A stretch of DNA of 64,000 nucleotides. Origin: Sesamum alatum. Its lineage: Eukaryota; Streptophyta; Magnoliopsida; Lamiales; Pedaliaceae. The DNA lies in assembly GCA_034509735.1 (NCBI GenBank), contig JACGWO010000011.1:26830979-26894978 (forward strand), in the 5' to 3' direction. The translations under genes and the position numbers were made by a program. The notes beneath the pieces were generated by a model, which did not search any database, was not told the origin of the DNA, and was given only the letters and a program-made list of their open reading frames with translations. Below, one piece after another: positions 46,637-59,325 of this stretch (within the stretch, counting starts at the first letter, position 1; each line of letters starts with the position of its first letter).

Positions 46637-49600
46637 AATTTGTAGTATCTAGATCTATGAGAGGTGAATAATTAAAAAGGGTAGTTATTAATTGAGTTTG
46701 TAAGTAATTAAGGAGAACTAATTATACCTTCCTAAATAATTGACTATGCTACTCCTAATTCTCTAGCTAGGGTTTATTACATATTTTTACATAAATAATT
46801 GTGAAACCTTAGTCTTTGTAAATCAAAGGTGCAAGAAGTCATACTTTGTTGTCTCTTCCATCAATCAAATTATGTGTGATGCAAATTCTTGCACTCATAA
46901 TATAAGTAATTAAAAAAAGATAAAGTAGTATTAGAAAACTCTAATGTGGTACTATTGTGATCTATGTCCACTTAATGGATCCACATTCAAATCAAGTCCA
47001 TGCATGAGACAATCCCTTGATCATGAAAAAACAAAAAGAAAGATATAAAGAAATTTAAAGTAAATTGTAATGGGTTTTGGACTAAAAGGTTGGTATTGAT
47101 ATTTCAAGATATTATAAAATATTATAAAGTATTTGATTTTTATTTTTGAAAAATAGGGTTTTAAGATAGATATTTGAAATTTATAATTTATGAATAACGT
47201 AAAGGGTTTTAAAAAATATTTTTAAATTTTTAACAAAATTGACATTACTAACATTTTATAAGTTGTATTGTTTTATTTTATTCAAAAATTTCATAAGCTC
47301 ATTTATAGAATACGCTACAAATTTATAAGATATTTTAAATAAATTAGTCAAATACCTGCTGAAATTCACCAGAAGTGTGAGTACGTGTATCATTTAAGTG
47401 GGCTTTTTCTATCTTATCTTTTATAGTATTTTGTTGGTGACCGATATACATAATTAAATTAATAATTGATAATATCATAATATAATGACATAATTATTAA
47501 TTCTTGAAAAAGAAAAGAAATTCAATGATGGGGTGGCAACAAAATGAAATAAATTCACAAAACTTTAACTATTAATGGCCACAATGTGACAACAAAACAA
47601 GTTGTCATGTGGGGTCTCCAATCCCACAAAAAAGCTTGAAAATTAGTGACTAAAATGATTAGCCAAATATTTTACAACACTAAAAACCAACCCATACCCA
47701 ATAATATCTTAATCTAATAATTAAGTCTAAAATTTCATGAATAAATTCGATGTTATGAAGTTAAATTCTTGATTGAGTGCTCTTGCACCGAAAATGAATG
47801 GGGTTATACGATCTGCCTAACTGTAAAATGTAAAAATACATCAATTGGGGAGCATTTCGTCTTAGAAGGAAGCCCCCAAGCAAGCAGCGGTGGAAGAAGC
47901 AAAAGCGAGAATATCGACTTGAATAACGCAAATATCGAGATCATGAATTTGAGTTCCATCAAATATGTAGGTACTTATTTCACTTTAAATGAGTTTATTG
48001 TAAACACCAATCTACGTTCAAATTCTGAAAATAATAAAAATAAAATAAAATATTATCTATTTTCCCCCTTTTGGTGGGCCATCCAACCCCTCTTTGCTTT
48101 ATGAAAAGTGGAAGTTTGAAAGTTAGAGTAGGGAGTATTGGAATTAGGGAAAGGGGTTTTGGGCATTCAAAGGAGGGCTCTTTATATGATTCTTTTCTCA
48201 CTTGTGATTGGCCCACTCTTTGCCTTTACTTTGTGTGTTCATTAGTTGTTCTTAAGTGGTTTCAATTATAAAATCTTGCACTAAATGGGGTATGTATGAT
48301 GGACTTAATTTATGGCCTAACACATAATTACTACAATAAAATTAAATCTAAGGTGAGATTATTGTGTAATAGGGTTTTATTGTATTTTATTTTATTTTAG
48401 GGATTTCTAAGATCAAAGGTTTATTTATCAAAAAAGGTTGGTTTTGAATTTTCTTTACTATTTAGTGTATCGGTTTCAAGTTTAACGATCTACGTTGTTG
48501 TTAATTACTTGCTAATACACTAAAATTAGTGGAAAAAAAGGTAAAAATATAAAGAGGAAGAAAGGGTTTCGTGTTTAGATAATAGTTCTTTCATGATTAT
48601 AGAAGTTCTTCTTGATTATAGGTATAGCATTATATCAAATTATGAGTTGAAAGTTTAATACATAATTCAATAGTTATTAAATTATATTTTATTTAAAGAA
48701 AAACTTATGATAAATCATATAAAAATAAGATTAAAATACACATGTGTCTTAGTGTTTGATCACACAAATTTCGAGTCTGTTAAAAATAGTAGCTATAGGA
48801 CTGAAAAAATATGAACACATGAATTCACTATAAATTTTAATTGAAATGTTACAATCTCGAAAAATGAAAATTATCTCCTAATTCTTCTCCCCGAACTGCA
48901 ATCCAAGGGCTCGAAGCTTGTTTTTTTATACATACACGATCACCTTCGACTTTATGGAGCAAATCGCCTTAAAACAAGGAATCAAAGCTTTTGAGGATTT
49001 GATGACAAGAAATATGTAGAATCTTGACAGTTGCAGTACTTCGTCTAAAGAGTTTTAGACTTGAAAATTTGTATTTGTTGTAGGTATGTGTTACATAGTG
49101 TGTGTCCTCGTTGCGCACTAGAGCCCTCTTTTTACACACATGAACTAGACCTTCGACTTGGCAGTTCATGCTTCTTGAGCTTGAACACCATGAATTTTTC
49201 TGTGGACCAATTTTATAACAGTTTAAACATTCATGAAGTCAATTGCTCAATCTAAATAAAAGAATATTTTTGTATCATGTATTGGATCAATCCATCGAAA
49301 TGCATAAGACCCCATATTTGATACAGACTTATTATGAATTTATTATCTTGAAAATAGCAAAGTCCTAATTTATTATGGACATTAATATATAGCCCAATTA
49401 TTAATTAATTTATTTGCACTTTTAATTGATAATTTATTTCAAAATATTTTGACGTCAACAATGTCAATTAGACCTATAATCTGGTATTTTTAAGATTATA
49501 GGACTTTCACTTGAGCTCATTTTGATTCAACAGTTGAATAATTAATTACATAATAATTGAATTTTTAAAAAAATTATTATAGCATTTGGATTCACATTTT

Positions 49601-50586
49601 CATAATTGCATATTGCAATTAAATTTTAAAACAACACAAAAAGTTTACATTGACCTGTGTAATATAGGTTTAGACTGCTCAAACAGAGGCCCACTATGTT
49701 AAAATGGAGGCCCATTAATGTTCTAATTGGGCTTTCCGTTGACAAGGTAATATTGTAGACGGGCTAAAGTGCAATTTACTTAAACGGGCCGGGTTTCAGG
49801 CCCATAAGGCTTTATAAAGCTACCCATTATATTTTTAATTATAACAAACTCATAACTTTTCTAATAAAAGTTTATATATATATATTATTTATAATAATTG
49901 TGGTAATAATAAATTCTTGTTTTTGTACGGCCTTACAATATAATAAAAATTTTAGATTAAATCTTAATTCAATAAATTCATGAATTAAATGTGATCATAT
50001 GTGACTAGAAAGATGTAATTAGTAATAATCGATAATACAATAGTTATCTTTTTATAAAAAAAAAATAATGAAATTAATTCTAGCAGCATATTTACCTTTG
50101 ATGCATAGGCGGTCTAAGTTAAAATAAATTTTGATTGTAAAATAATTATGTAACCCTTAAACGGTGAGGTGAAAATTACTATTTTATTCTTACTAATTTT
50201 TTTTAAATGTTTGAAAAAATGTCAAAAAAAAAGATTAAGGGCGAGTAAAGTAAATAATCCATCGGGCATCTTAATCCATAAAGTTATTTTAGAAAATTTT
50301 AGAAAAAAATATAAAATTATGATACATAATTCAAAAAGGTATTTTGACCGATTTATCATAAAAATTGGACAAAAATCTACAGAGGCTAATGAAATTGGCT
50401 TATTGTTAGACGAACATTAAAATGATGAGGTATTTGTATTTATAATTATGCCAAATCTTGCTTAGAGGTAACTGGAATTTACTTTTAAAAAAAAAAAACT
50501 ATCAAATGTACAAATGCATTGAACCCATTCAATATTAGTTATCCAACATGCATTTTATTCAATATTTACCAATATTACACTCAATT
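46637..50586. other. Four-kilobase spacer without a gene
   Basis: AT-rich. 47760-48010 ends with a tail (GAGATCATGAATTTGAGTTCC onward) that resembles the tail of the SINE-like unit at 52915-53080. 49690-49820 has four GGCCCA/GGGCC-type words, as found in some plant promoters, but no gene follows. A diverged family A/M-like unit may lie at 50150-50480. No exon is supported. Confidence 0.4.
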
Positions 50587-50998
50587 AATTTCAAATGTAT
50601 AATGCATTGAACCAAATGGATGTTTGATGTTTCTCCCCCACTACTGCAGAAGAAGGACATCTATTTTTGTCAAATTTCTCCTCAAACAAGATTGCATTTG
50701 CACATGTAATGGGGCAAGATTTTGACTTCTAAACCCATTCTTTTTATTTTTGTTCAATGTATAATATGAATAATATGGTTTATATATATAGATATATATA
50801 TATATATATTCTTGAGCCCGCTCGTCTACCTGAGTCCACTCAGAAATTCAGTGGTTAGATCGTAATGAAGAGGAAGCGATAAATTATTTGAAGAAAATCG
50901 AAGAACTCGTCTTCGAGATTCAAAGGGAATACCAAGAATTTTAAATTTGTACAAAAATAACTTATTTTATTTTTTTAAAGAATAATAAAAATGATCGC
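50587..50998. repeat. Direct repeat, copy 1
   Basis: Shares with 51597-51925 the ordered phrases CATTGAACCAAATGGATGTT, CTCCTCAAACAAGATTGCATT, TAATGGGGCA, CGCTCGTCTA, CAGTGGTTAG and ACAAAAATAA. This copy has an extra AT-rich stretch of about 100 bp including (AT)n near 50785-50808. Confidence 0.8.
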
Positions 50999-51023
50999 GT
51001 TAATTATATGATTAAAATGATAC

Positions 51024-51590
51024 AGTTTCGACTTATGTCGATAGGACTTCCCCACCCCCCCCCCACCTGCCCACCCACCCCCTACTCTGTACTTATGTCA
51101 TGATGGTAGATATACTTCCTATTATGTGAGATAAAAATTAGGAATCTAACTATGTACTAGAGTCGATCTACTAAAGTCACGAGCAACGGTGTAGGATTAG
51201 ATTCCAAAGAAAGAAAGTCTTTTTTCTTAGAAAGGAAACTCATTTTAGAGATTCTATATAAATTTTTATATGAAATTGAGACATATATTTTTCAAAAAAG
51301 TTTAATGACAGGAAAATTTTTTCTTCTGAAAGTAGGAGAAAAGATAAAATGAATTTTCAAATTTCAGTTTAAAACTCATGTAATGAATCTCTTTGATTAA
51401 CCCGAAAAAATGGGATAGATCCATGAAATATCCCATTCGGTACATATAGTAACAGGACACCAAAAGAATTGAGGAGCCGTGTAAGGTAGAAAATTCTCAA
51501 CTCTCAAGTACGGTTCTAAGAAAAGGAATTAATCCACCTATTTCCAATGGGACATCTACTTCAAAAAAAATATTATTCTTTCGATCTAAA
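51024..51590 (+). other. Possible organelle-derived group II intron remnant
   Basis: At 51474-51516 the sequence GAGCCGTGTAAGG ... CAAGTACGGTTC resembles domain V of plastid group II introns (GAGCCGTATGAGG ... GTACGGTTC), with a few extra bases in the hairpin. The 5' part has TTCGACTTATGTCGATAGG, a little like the GTGCGACTTG start of such introns. I infer a decayed plastid (or mitochondrial) DNA insertion in the nucleus; the source gene is not recognised. A C-rich tract lies at 51052-51085. Confidence 0.5.
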
Positions 51591-51596
51591 TACAAC

Positions 51597-51925
51597 CTCA
51601 AATTTATTTCAGATGTATAAATTCATTGAACCAAATGGATGTTGGATATTTCTTCCCCACTAATGCAGAAGGAGGACATCCATTTTGTTCAAACTTCTCC
51701 TCAAACAAGATTGCATTTGTACATCTAATGGGGCATAATTGTACTTTTAAACCCCCGCTCGTCTATATGAGTCTACTCAAGAATTCAGTGGTTAGTCAGT
51801 GATGAAGCGGGCACGATAAAAATTTTAAATAAAATTGAAAAACTTGTCTTCAAGATTTAAAAGGAATACCAAAATTCGTACAAAAATAATTTTATTTTTT
51901 TAAAAAAAGAATAATAAAAACAATA
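51597..51925. repeat. Direct repeat, copy 2
   Basis: Second copy of 50587-50998, in the same orientation, about 600 bp after the end of the first. It starts with TTTCAGATGTATAAATTCATTG and runs to the AAAAAAAGAATAATAAAAAC stretch. Confidence 0.8.
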
Positions 51926-52251
51926 ATTTTGGGATCACATTTGCAATATTTTTTAATCCTGCAGGATTAAAAATATTAACCTACAAAGTGCAGGATTAGA
52001 AGTGCAATACTTCAACTTTTATTTGACCAAAAATACTATTTTGCCCCAAAACAAACATGGCATTAACATTTAGCCACATGTTTAAGTAAAATATCAGTGG
52101 GGGACGTGTGAAATGCGACTTCTCAAGGCTGCAAAAAGCAACAGCGCCTAGTTTTATTAGCGATCCCTTACTTCCAAGCTTTACACATGTTCAAGAATTA
52201 TTAACGCCTCCTAGCCCGCTTTTTCCGAAAGCGTGTACCTAATTTTATTAT
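51926..52251. other. Spacer, nothing recognised
   Basis: No coding region. The left end (51955-52030) has mirrored CTGCAGGATTAAA-like words that may be a small decayed fold-back unit. Confidence 0.35.
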
Positions 52252-52538
52252 GGAAAAATTGTACTTTTGATCCCACGTAATAGAGAGTATTGTATTTTTG
52301 GTTCAATAATTTATCAACTTAGCACATTTTATTTCCATAAAATTCAAAATTATAGCATTTTTCTTCCACAGTATAAAAAATTACAGCACATTTGGCTTCA
52401 TAGGATAAAAAATTGTAGCATTGTTTGTTCTAAATGCTGCAACTTTTTAACATATGGGACCAAATGGGGTAAGTACGTAAACGATGGGACCAACAGTGCA
52501 ACAACTTTTATCGTGTGGGACCAAAAGTGCAATTTTCC
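52252..52538. mobile_element. Inverted-repeat element with 8-bp duplication, 287 bp
   Basis: Starts GGAAAAATTGTACTTTTGATC and ends GGGACCAAAAGTGCAATTTTCC-like, flanked by a perfect TTTATTAT (52244-52251 and 52539-52546). The inverted ends run about 27 bp. Eight-base duplications fit hAT elements, though a MULE with one mismatched base is possible. The interior repeats GTAGCA and GCACATTT words. No ORF of its family. Confidence 0.75.
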
Positions 52539-52914
52539 TTTATTATGGGTTGAATTCTTTACTATAATTACAAGATGTTTGAGAGTTTATAAAATTTTAT
52601 AAAATATTTAGTATTTTTTTTATAAAAAAATTACTTATAAGCTCCAGAAATAAGATATTGGAAGTTTATAAGCTCTTTGGAAAAAGTAGTGCATTACTAA
52701 CGCATTTTTGAGATTTTAACAAACTCTTTCAAATTACTTATAAATTTGCCAGTACTAACATTTTAAAAGCTCTATTATCTTATTTAATCCAATAATTTAT
52801 TTTTAAAATAAAATTTAATATCTTATAAACTTTAAAAATATCTTATAAGATGTATAAATTTATAAAATTTATTTTATAGAAAAATTGAGCCAAACGCCCT
52901 CAAAGACACTAGGA
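52539..52914. other. Spacer, nothing recognised
   Basis: AT-rich with repeated TTATAAG words and no gene. Confidence 0.35.
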
Positions 52915-53080
52915 ATTGAGTTTTAGCTCGATTTGTGAGCTCTTGAGTCAAGGGTGGTTGCATGGATTTATGCTCTTCGAAAAGTGCCGGTTCGAGTCTT
53001 ATGAATAAGTTCGAGATCATGATTTTGAGTTTTATCAGTTATGTAAGTATTTATCTAAATTTATATGAGTGTATTATAAT
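52915..53080 (+). mobile_element. SINE-like unit with pol III boxes
   Basis: A-box-like TGGTTGCATGG (52955-52965) and B-box-like GGTTCGAGTCT (52989-52999) are about 34 bp apart, the spacing of tRNA-derived SINE promoters. The downstream tail GAGATCATGATTTTGAG is shared with 47938-48000. The ends and any duplication are not defined. Confidence 0.5.
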
Positions 53081-54359
53081 TTATTCTATTATTTCGTATT
53101 ATATTAATGTAGTGATCGAATCGATAGGAGCAAGAACGAAGTGCGGGCCCAACACCCAAATCCAAACTCGTTCAACTTTATAAGGCTCAATTCGGATTGT
53201 TGATGGCATAATTGAATATAAGATAATTGATTTTGAAATTGATTTTAGAAAAAGTGAGTATGGCGTTTGAATTCATAATTTCAATAATTGATTATACAAC
53301 TGATGATCGTAGTTAAATTTGACAGGTAATTTGGTTAAGCTTATTTGAGATATTTAATTTTTTTTAGAGATTATTTGAAATATTTTATTAGCTCACATAT
53401 CTTATAAGATGTTGTAAGGGTTTAAAAATATTGAAACTTATTTTTAAAATAAACCGCTTAAGTGTTTGAATAAATAAGATTTTAGAGCATTTGGCATAAT
53501 AATATCTTAATAATGTCTGAAAAAACCATCAAACTATTATAACTTAAGATCATATAAATAGACATTTTTTTTAGGGAGAAAAAACGTCAATTATATAAAG
53601 AGTGAAAGTGAAATACTAACAAAATTATAAAAGTATTTTTGTCTATTGAATGTTAAGATTAAAGAACTTATAAGCTTTAAAACATTTTATAGGATACTTT
53701 AAAAAGCTTATAAGCTCAAATAAACACATCTCAGTCTCTATAACTGATGCGACTCGCGATTCAATCAGTGTTCCGTTGTGTGAGGTATTCACGAGCCTCA
53801 CGGTTTTGTCAGGACTCTAGCTAGAGAGATGAGGCCTTAGAACTTGTAAGTTATTCAAGTTCATCGTTTGCAACTAATGTGAGATACTTGCCCACATCAT
53901 CAGCCCTCTAAGCAAAGGATTTGGACATGGTCTCCTCACCTGTGAGTCGTCTTTTCATAACAAAAATATAAAATTCATATAAAATTAAAACGAATAATAG
54001 ATCGCAAAATGAGACAACGATTAAATCACGTGAATAACAAATTAGTAAAGATGAACACAAATACCAAATAAATTGGATCCCACGTTGTTAGTGGAGCAGC
54101 AGTAGACCTGACCATAACATTTGATGATTTCCGAAATTTTAGAGCACTGGAGTTTGCAGAAGAACACTTACGCGTCATTCGAGAAAACACGTGTTATGGA
54201 ATCGTTTTCAACCTATGGAGAAGTCGTGCATGCCCTGTTAGGTAAATCGCTATATATAGAAAAAACTAAAGGATTCGTTACGGCGGAGAGAAAAGGACAA
54301 AAATTCAACTTCTTTTGAACTTTTCTCATATATAATGTATATAATTGAAAAACACCCTA
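53081..54359. other. Spacer, nothing recognised
   Basis: 53740-54320 is less AT-rich and contains a 65-codon open frame (54121-54318) without family resemblance. It may be part of a decayed element. No gene is called. Confidence 0.35.
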
Positions 54360-54570
54360 ATAATATTTTTAAGAATTTAATATAATTTATATCTCTATGA
54401 TATTATAAATAAATAAATTATCCTTTTATAAAAAGGTAATAGCATTTTAAGAAATATAAGGAGGTCAATTGATTCATTTTAAAAAACTCAGAGAGATAAA
54501 TTGCTATGGTTAATTTGCTCATTTACTATCACAAGGGGGTTGCTTGCATTTTTCCTGTGTTAATTTTATG
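54360..54570. repeat. Inverted-repeat element, family E
   Basis: Carries the family E phrases TTTTAAAAAACTCAGAGAGATAAATTGCTA-like and CTCATTTACTATCAC with mirrored counterparts near its left end. Decayed ends. Confidence 0.5.
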
Positions 54571-55573
54571 GTCTGTCAATTTTTTTTAATATTTTACTAT
54601 TTTTTTTGCTCTTCTCTATTTCTTATTTTTCTCAACTTTTCATTTTCTCTTCTCTGAACTTCCACCTCTCTTTTTCTTCTCCCATTTTTTTTCAATATTT
54701 TCTCACATTTTTTTATATTTTTATTATTTTATTTATCTAATTAATATATTTTTAAAATAATAATTATATTTTAAAATCTTAAATTAATTTTTCACACACA
54801 TTTGAGTATGCCACATGTACTAGTCCATAATAATTAATAACAAAGGCTAATTACATCTAAACCTTATCTAAAATTATATTTTTCTCTCAAAAGCTTTTAA
54901 TATTACATTTGTACTTCATCTGAGAATATTTTATTTACAATTGTACTTCTTTTGTTAGTGTTCAGACGAAAAATGCTAATCTGAGCAAAAGAAATACATA
55001 AACTTTTAATTTTACACCTCATTTAGAATTTCGTATAAATTATTGATAATATACCTAATTCTTTCATTCATCAATGGCTAGAATTCATCCAATAAAAATA
55101 ATATTACAATTACATTCTTTTTACTGTATATATATTATATTTACCTTTTGTAAGAATAAAAACAATATTAAGATATCTTTGTGAATAAATTAAATGGAAT
55201 ATTGTTTATTTATTGGCGTTAGCATTTTCTTTACAAATCCTATGAAATTGGTAAAGTTGTACGTAAACGAAAAATTCCCGAATAAAATGCAAGCATAATT
55301 TCATTTTTTTTTATAAATAAAAATATAATTTTATATTTTCACAGAGGTGGATCTAAGTTTAATTAATTATGAATCGTTATCGATAAGACGACGCAAGCTG
55401 AATAGTAAGATATAATTTGCTTAGATTTAGAAAACTTGAATTAGGCTAATGATTGGGTGGGGGTAGTTAATTTGTAAGAATCTTATAAATAATTTACACG
55501 TGTATAGATATGTTTGTGAGTGGATGATGATGATGATGATGATGATGTGTTTGAAATATTATAATTTATTTTT
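54571..55573. other. Spacer with a T/C-rich stretch and a (GAT)8 repeat
   Basis: 54590-54720 is rich in T and C. (GAT)8 is at 55523-55547. 54845-55290 has loose family B-like words (GTTCAGACGAAAAATGCTAA, CATAAACTTTTAATTTTAC), possibly an old family B copy. Confidence 0.45.
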
Positions 55574-56074
55574 GGATTAATTACACTTAGACTCCCTCTG
55601 AAAATGTATAAGTACACTTTTTCCTAAAAAAATTTTGAAATTATACTTACACCCCCTTCGAAAATTCTCCATTTACACCTGACCTCCATTTGTTAAAGTA
55701 TGGACGAAAAATGTTCACGTCAACAAAAATAATTACATAAATTTTTAATTTTACTTTTCATTTAATATTTTCGTGAAATAATTTTGTGCTTATAAGGAAA
55801 AAATATAATAATCTTGGCATCACTATATATATATATACATTACATTTATCGCATTATAAGTACAAAAATATACATGAGAATGTTAAATGATGGGAAAAAT
55901 TGAAAATTTATGTAATTATTTTTGTTTACGTGAACAATTTTCATTCAAACTCTAACAGATGGGGGTCAGGTGTAAATAGAGAATTTTCGGAGGGGGTGTA
56001 AGTGTAATTTCAAAAATTTTTCGAGAAAAAGTGTAATTATATATTTTCAGAAGGGGTCTAAGTGTAATTAACTC
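55574..56074. mobile_element. Family B MULE-type inverted-repeat element, 501 bp
   Basis: Starts GGATTAATTACACTTAGAC and ends TCTAAGTGTAATTAACTC. The flanks TTTATTTTT (55565-55573) and TTTGTTTTT (56075-56083) agree in 8 of 9 bases. Length and phrase order match 32517-33016, although the two carry independent mutations. Confidence 0.87.
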
Positions 56075-56242
56075 TTTGTTTTTTTAAAAGAAATATACAT
56101 ATATAAAAAGTGTACGTACTCATAATCATTGAAAAAGATAGATGTTTTGATTTTCATGAGTTAGTGTTTGACGTGGTCGACGATCCAAGGAAGTTTGGGT
56201 GAATCATGTACACCACACGAATGAAATACATATTAATTTAAT

Positions 56243-56703
56243 GGGATAATTACACATAAATTGTTTGTGGTTTAAAAACTTACATTAATATTTTTACGGC
56301 TTGTTTCTATCTAATAAATAGATTCATATGTTAGTAATTTTATATAATTTTTTTATCAAAAAAATATGATTGAATATTTGAATTTACCTATGTCCGACTT
56401 ATTACTGACTTATTGCAGGTCAAACAATTTTTTTCTAAACAAACTAACATATATATCTTATAAGGGTAGTTTGATCAGAAAAGATTTGTTTGGCTTACAA
56501 TATGTCTATAAGTTAATTGGGGTAAATATGATTTTTTTAAACCAATTTTTTACTGGTATCAACAAATTTCGTGAAGTTCGACTAACATATGAATATATTT
56601 GTTAGACGGAATCTAACGTTAGAGGTATTAGATGTAATTTCCCAAATCATACGGGATTTACGTATAGTTATGCAAATTTTAGTGAATGATGGTGTAATCA
56701 TCC
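56243..56703. mobile_element. Family D inverted-repeat element, about 461 bp
   Basis: Starts GGGATAATTACACATAAATTG and ends GGTGTAATCATCC. The flanks TAATTTAAT (56234-56242) and GAATTTAAT (56704-56712) share 8 of 9 bases. It holds the family D phrases CTAATAAATAGATTCATATG, CTTATTACTGACTTATTG and TATAAGGGTAGTTTG. Confidence 0.8.
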
Positions 56704-57517
56704 GAATTTAATAGGATTATTTTTTACATAGTTTTTGCATTATGAATGATTTTTTTTCTTTTTTAATATGTGTTTTGCATTTAAACTTGACCCAACACAA
56801 TTTTTTTTTATATATATATTATCTATACTTGTTAATATTTTATTTATAGTTACATATAATACATAAAATTAATATTTTTATAAACTAAAATATAAATATA
56901 AAATAACTTGTAATGTATATATAAGTAGCACATATTTTAAAAGTTTAAAAGATTATTTTAAAGCCTAGAATATCTACATATCAATTTATAAAAAAAATAT
57001 TTTTTAGTAATATTATTGTTTCATATTTGTATATGTGGTAGTATTATTATTTTTATTTAAAAAATATTCTAGGTCTTTCGTGTCCAACCCATGTTGGGTC
57101 CCAGCTCGAGATGGGTCGAGAGTCAAAAAGTTTCTTGGTCTATCAGGGCTCGAATTTTGATAAACTCACTCCAAATTCGACATGTTGCCATCTCTACATA
57201 TAATTTTGGATTAGCAACATATGTATGTAATTGAGTCCCCCAAACTCGACTAATAGCAAGATAGACTCTGTCACAATGTTATTTATAGATATCTGATAAA
57301 TATTTAATAAATTCAAGTCGGCTTTCAGCTGAAATTAAATATATCATACGACAAGTGAATTACACGTATTAAAATTTATATACAGTTTAAAACGAGTAAT
57401 CGTTCACATTATGCCCTTGATTGCATCCAATTAATCATAATTTGAACAAAAGAATTTCAACTGATGGTATACATTATGAACATTGATAATAATGTATCCA
57501 TATTTTCATCCATTTAA
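56704..57517. other. Spacer, nothing recognised
   Basis: AT-rich. 57070-57200 has GGGTCCCAGCTCGAGATGGG-like words, as in dispersed plant repeats, without a definable element. Confidence 0.35.
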
Positions 57518-57975
57518 CCACTCAATTTTAGTTCTTCTCCTAAATTTGACATAATTATAAATATCTTCTCATTATTTGAAAAATTAAAAATAATCCCGTG
57601 TTTTAACATTCGACTAAGAACGAGCCCATTTCGTTAGTCCCCTTAAATTCCATTCAATTTTATGGTGAACTGACCAAAATACCCATTTAGATTATCAATT
57701 ATAATTTTACATATTCTTTAAATTTTTCAAAAATATTTTTGTGGATTAATATGAACTATGGATTATATACTTTACACACCCTAAAATTTTTATTACATTA
57801 TTTTCAACCTTTTTTGTTAAAAAACAATTAGCAAGGGAAAATAGTAATTTCTACCTCACCATCCAAAAGTTGCATAATTATTTCCATTTGAAGACGATAT
57901 TTGTAATTTTCTAAACAACAAAATAAAATTATAAAAAATCTCATAAGAGATAGCTATAATCTACCAATATTTTAT
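57518..57975. repeat. Inverted-repeat element, family G, unbroken
   Basis: Contains GACATAATTATAAATATC, CCCATTTCGTTAG, GGTGAACTGACCAAAATACCC and the mirrored ATATTTGTAATTTTC near its right end. This is the template used to read the split copy at 43983-45575. Confidence 0.6.
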
Positions 57976-58796
57976 TATAAATTGTATTACATCTCATATT
58001 ATATCTTTTTTAAAAGGATAATTGTATTGCGAACAACATTATCAAGCAAAATATTTTCTGATTCTTGAAGAAAACAAAAAGTTAATTAAAGAATAATAGA
58101 TCATTGCCCATTTGTGTGGCTGATCAATTAAGTTTCCTGGATTATTATTATTATTATTTTTTTTTGAGTTGGAAGCGATGAATTTTTTATTAATTGAAAT
58201 AAAGCGATTACAATCAATTCTGTCAGTATCAATAACAAACAGTGACAAATACAACAATCATAACGATCATATCACATAAGCTAACATCGTACTATTACAA
58301 CAACAAATAACCTACTATACAATAGAAACAAATAACATACTACGCAGTAGAAACAATAACATCTCACGCAGCATACACAACCAGCAAATTAATACCTCAA
58401 TTAATATACATTTCCCATAACTTGCCTGCTTAAATTAATCTGGAAGCTGGCTTGTCCCTATGTTTCTACACTAGCTTTTTTCTACTTATAAGTAGCTAAA
58501 AGTCAAGTAGCTGCTTTTGGGTAAGTTGATACCGTCCACGTGAATTTTTACCGCTATAAATTATTGTTCGTTAAATTCCACGTGATATCATCATCGTATA
58601 TTAATTTAATGGTTTACATTCCATGTGAATACAAATTTATATGAGCGACATCGAATTTTTCCTACTTTTCATGAGCTGGAGATGAGGTCAATATACATTT
58701 TTCCCTAAAATTCTATCATTCTATACACAAAAAACCAAAATAGCCTGATCAAACTCTATTTAAAAAGAGTAACTGCTCTGACATGCTTAAATTAAT
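57976..58796. other. Spacer, nothing recognised
   Basis: A (TTA)n run lies near 58142-58157, and 58290-58370 repeats the phrase AGAAACAAATAACATACTAC-like two or three times. No gene. Confidence 0.4.
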
Positions 58797-59072
58797 TGGA
58801 TAATTATATTTATACCTCTGATCTATAGTCTATTACACAAATCACTCTTGTCTTTTACATAATTACAGAAATCACCCTTGATAGCCAAAAAATAAGGGTA
58901 GTTTTGTAATAATATCTATACTTTTTAAGGGTGTAAGTATAATTTTCTAAAAAAATAGGGATGGTTTGTGTAATTGTTGCTTACATTTTAGTAGTTGTTT
59001 GTGTAATTATTCAAAAATCAAGAATGATTTGTATAAACATACGATAAGTTATGGGGCGAATGTAATTATCCC
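58797..59072. mobile_element. Family C MULE-type element, 276 bp
   Basis: Starts TGGATAATTATATTTATACC and ends GCGAATGTAATTATCCC, flanked by a perfect 9-bp duplication TAAATTAAT (58788-58796 and 59073-59081). It is the best-bounded family C copy. The arms mirror through ATAGTCTATTACACAAATC and GATTTGTATAAACATACG. No ORF. Confidence 0.9.
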
Positions 59073-59325
59073 TAAATTAATCTGGAAGCTGCTCTTCCCT
59101 CTATATATTTACAGTTAATAATCAGTACATACGCACAATCAGAATCAGGGGAAAAACTTAAACAACTTTTATCTAAAACCAAAAGTTGCTTCTTCTCTCT
59201 CCCCGTCCTAAAAATTCCTACCGGAATTAAATCTAACTTAATCAAATTAATAATAGAACAAGTGTGTATTACACTTGTTATATAAATAGTTCAGATTCAG
59301 CCAAACTGAGTAGAATTTTCCCACC

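Noticed and set aside
49690..49820. GGCCCA words as a working promoter
   Set aside because: No exon or open frame follows on either strand within a plausible distance.
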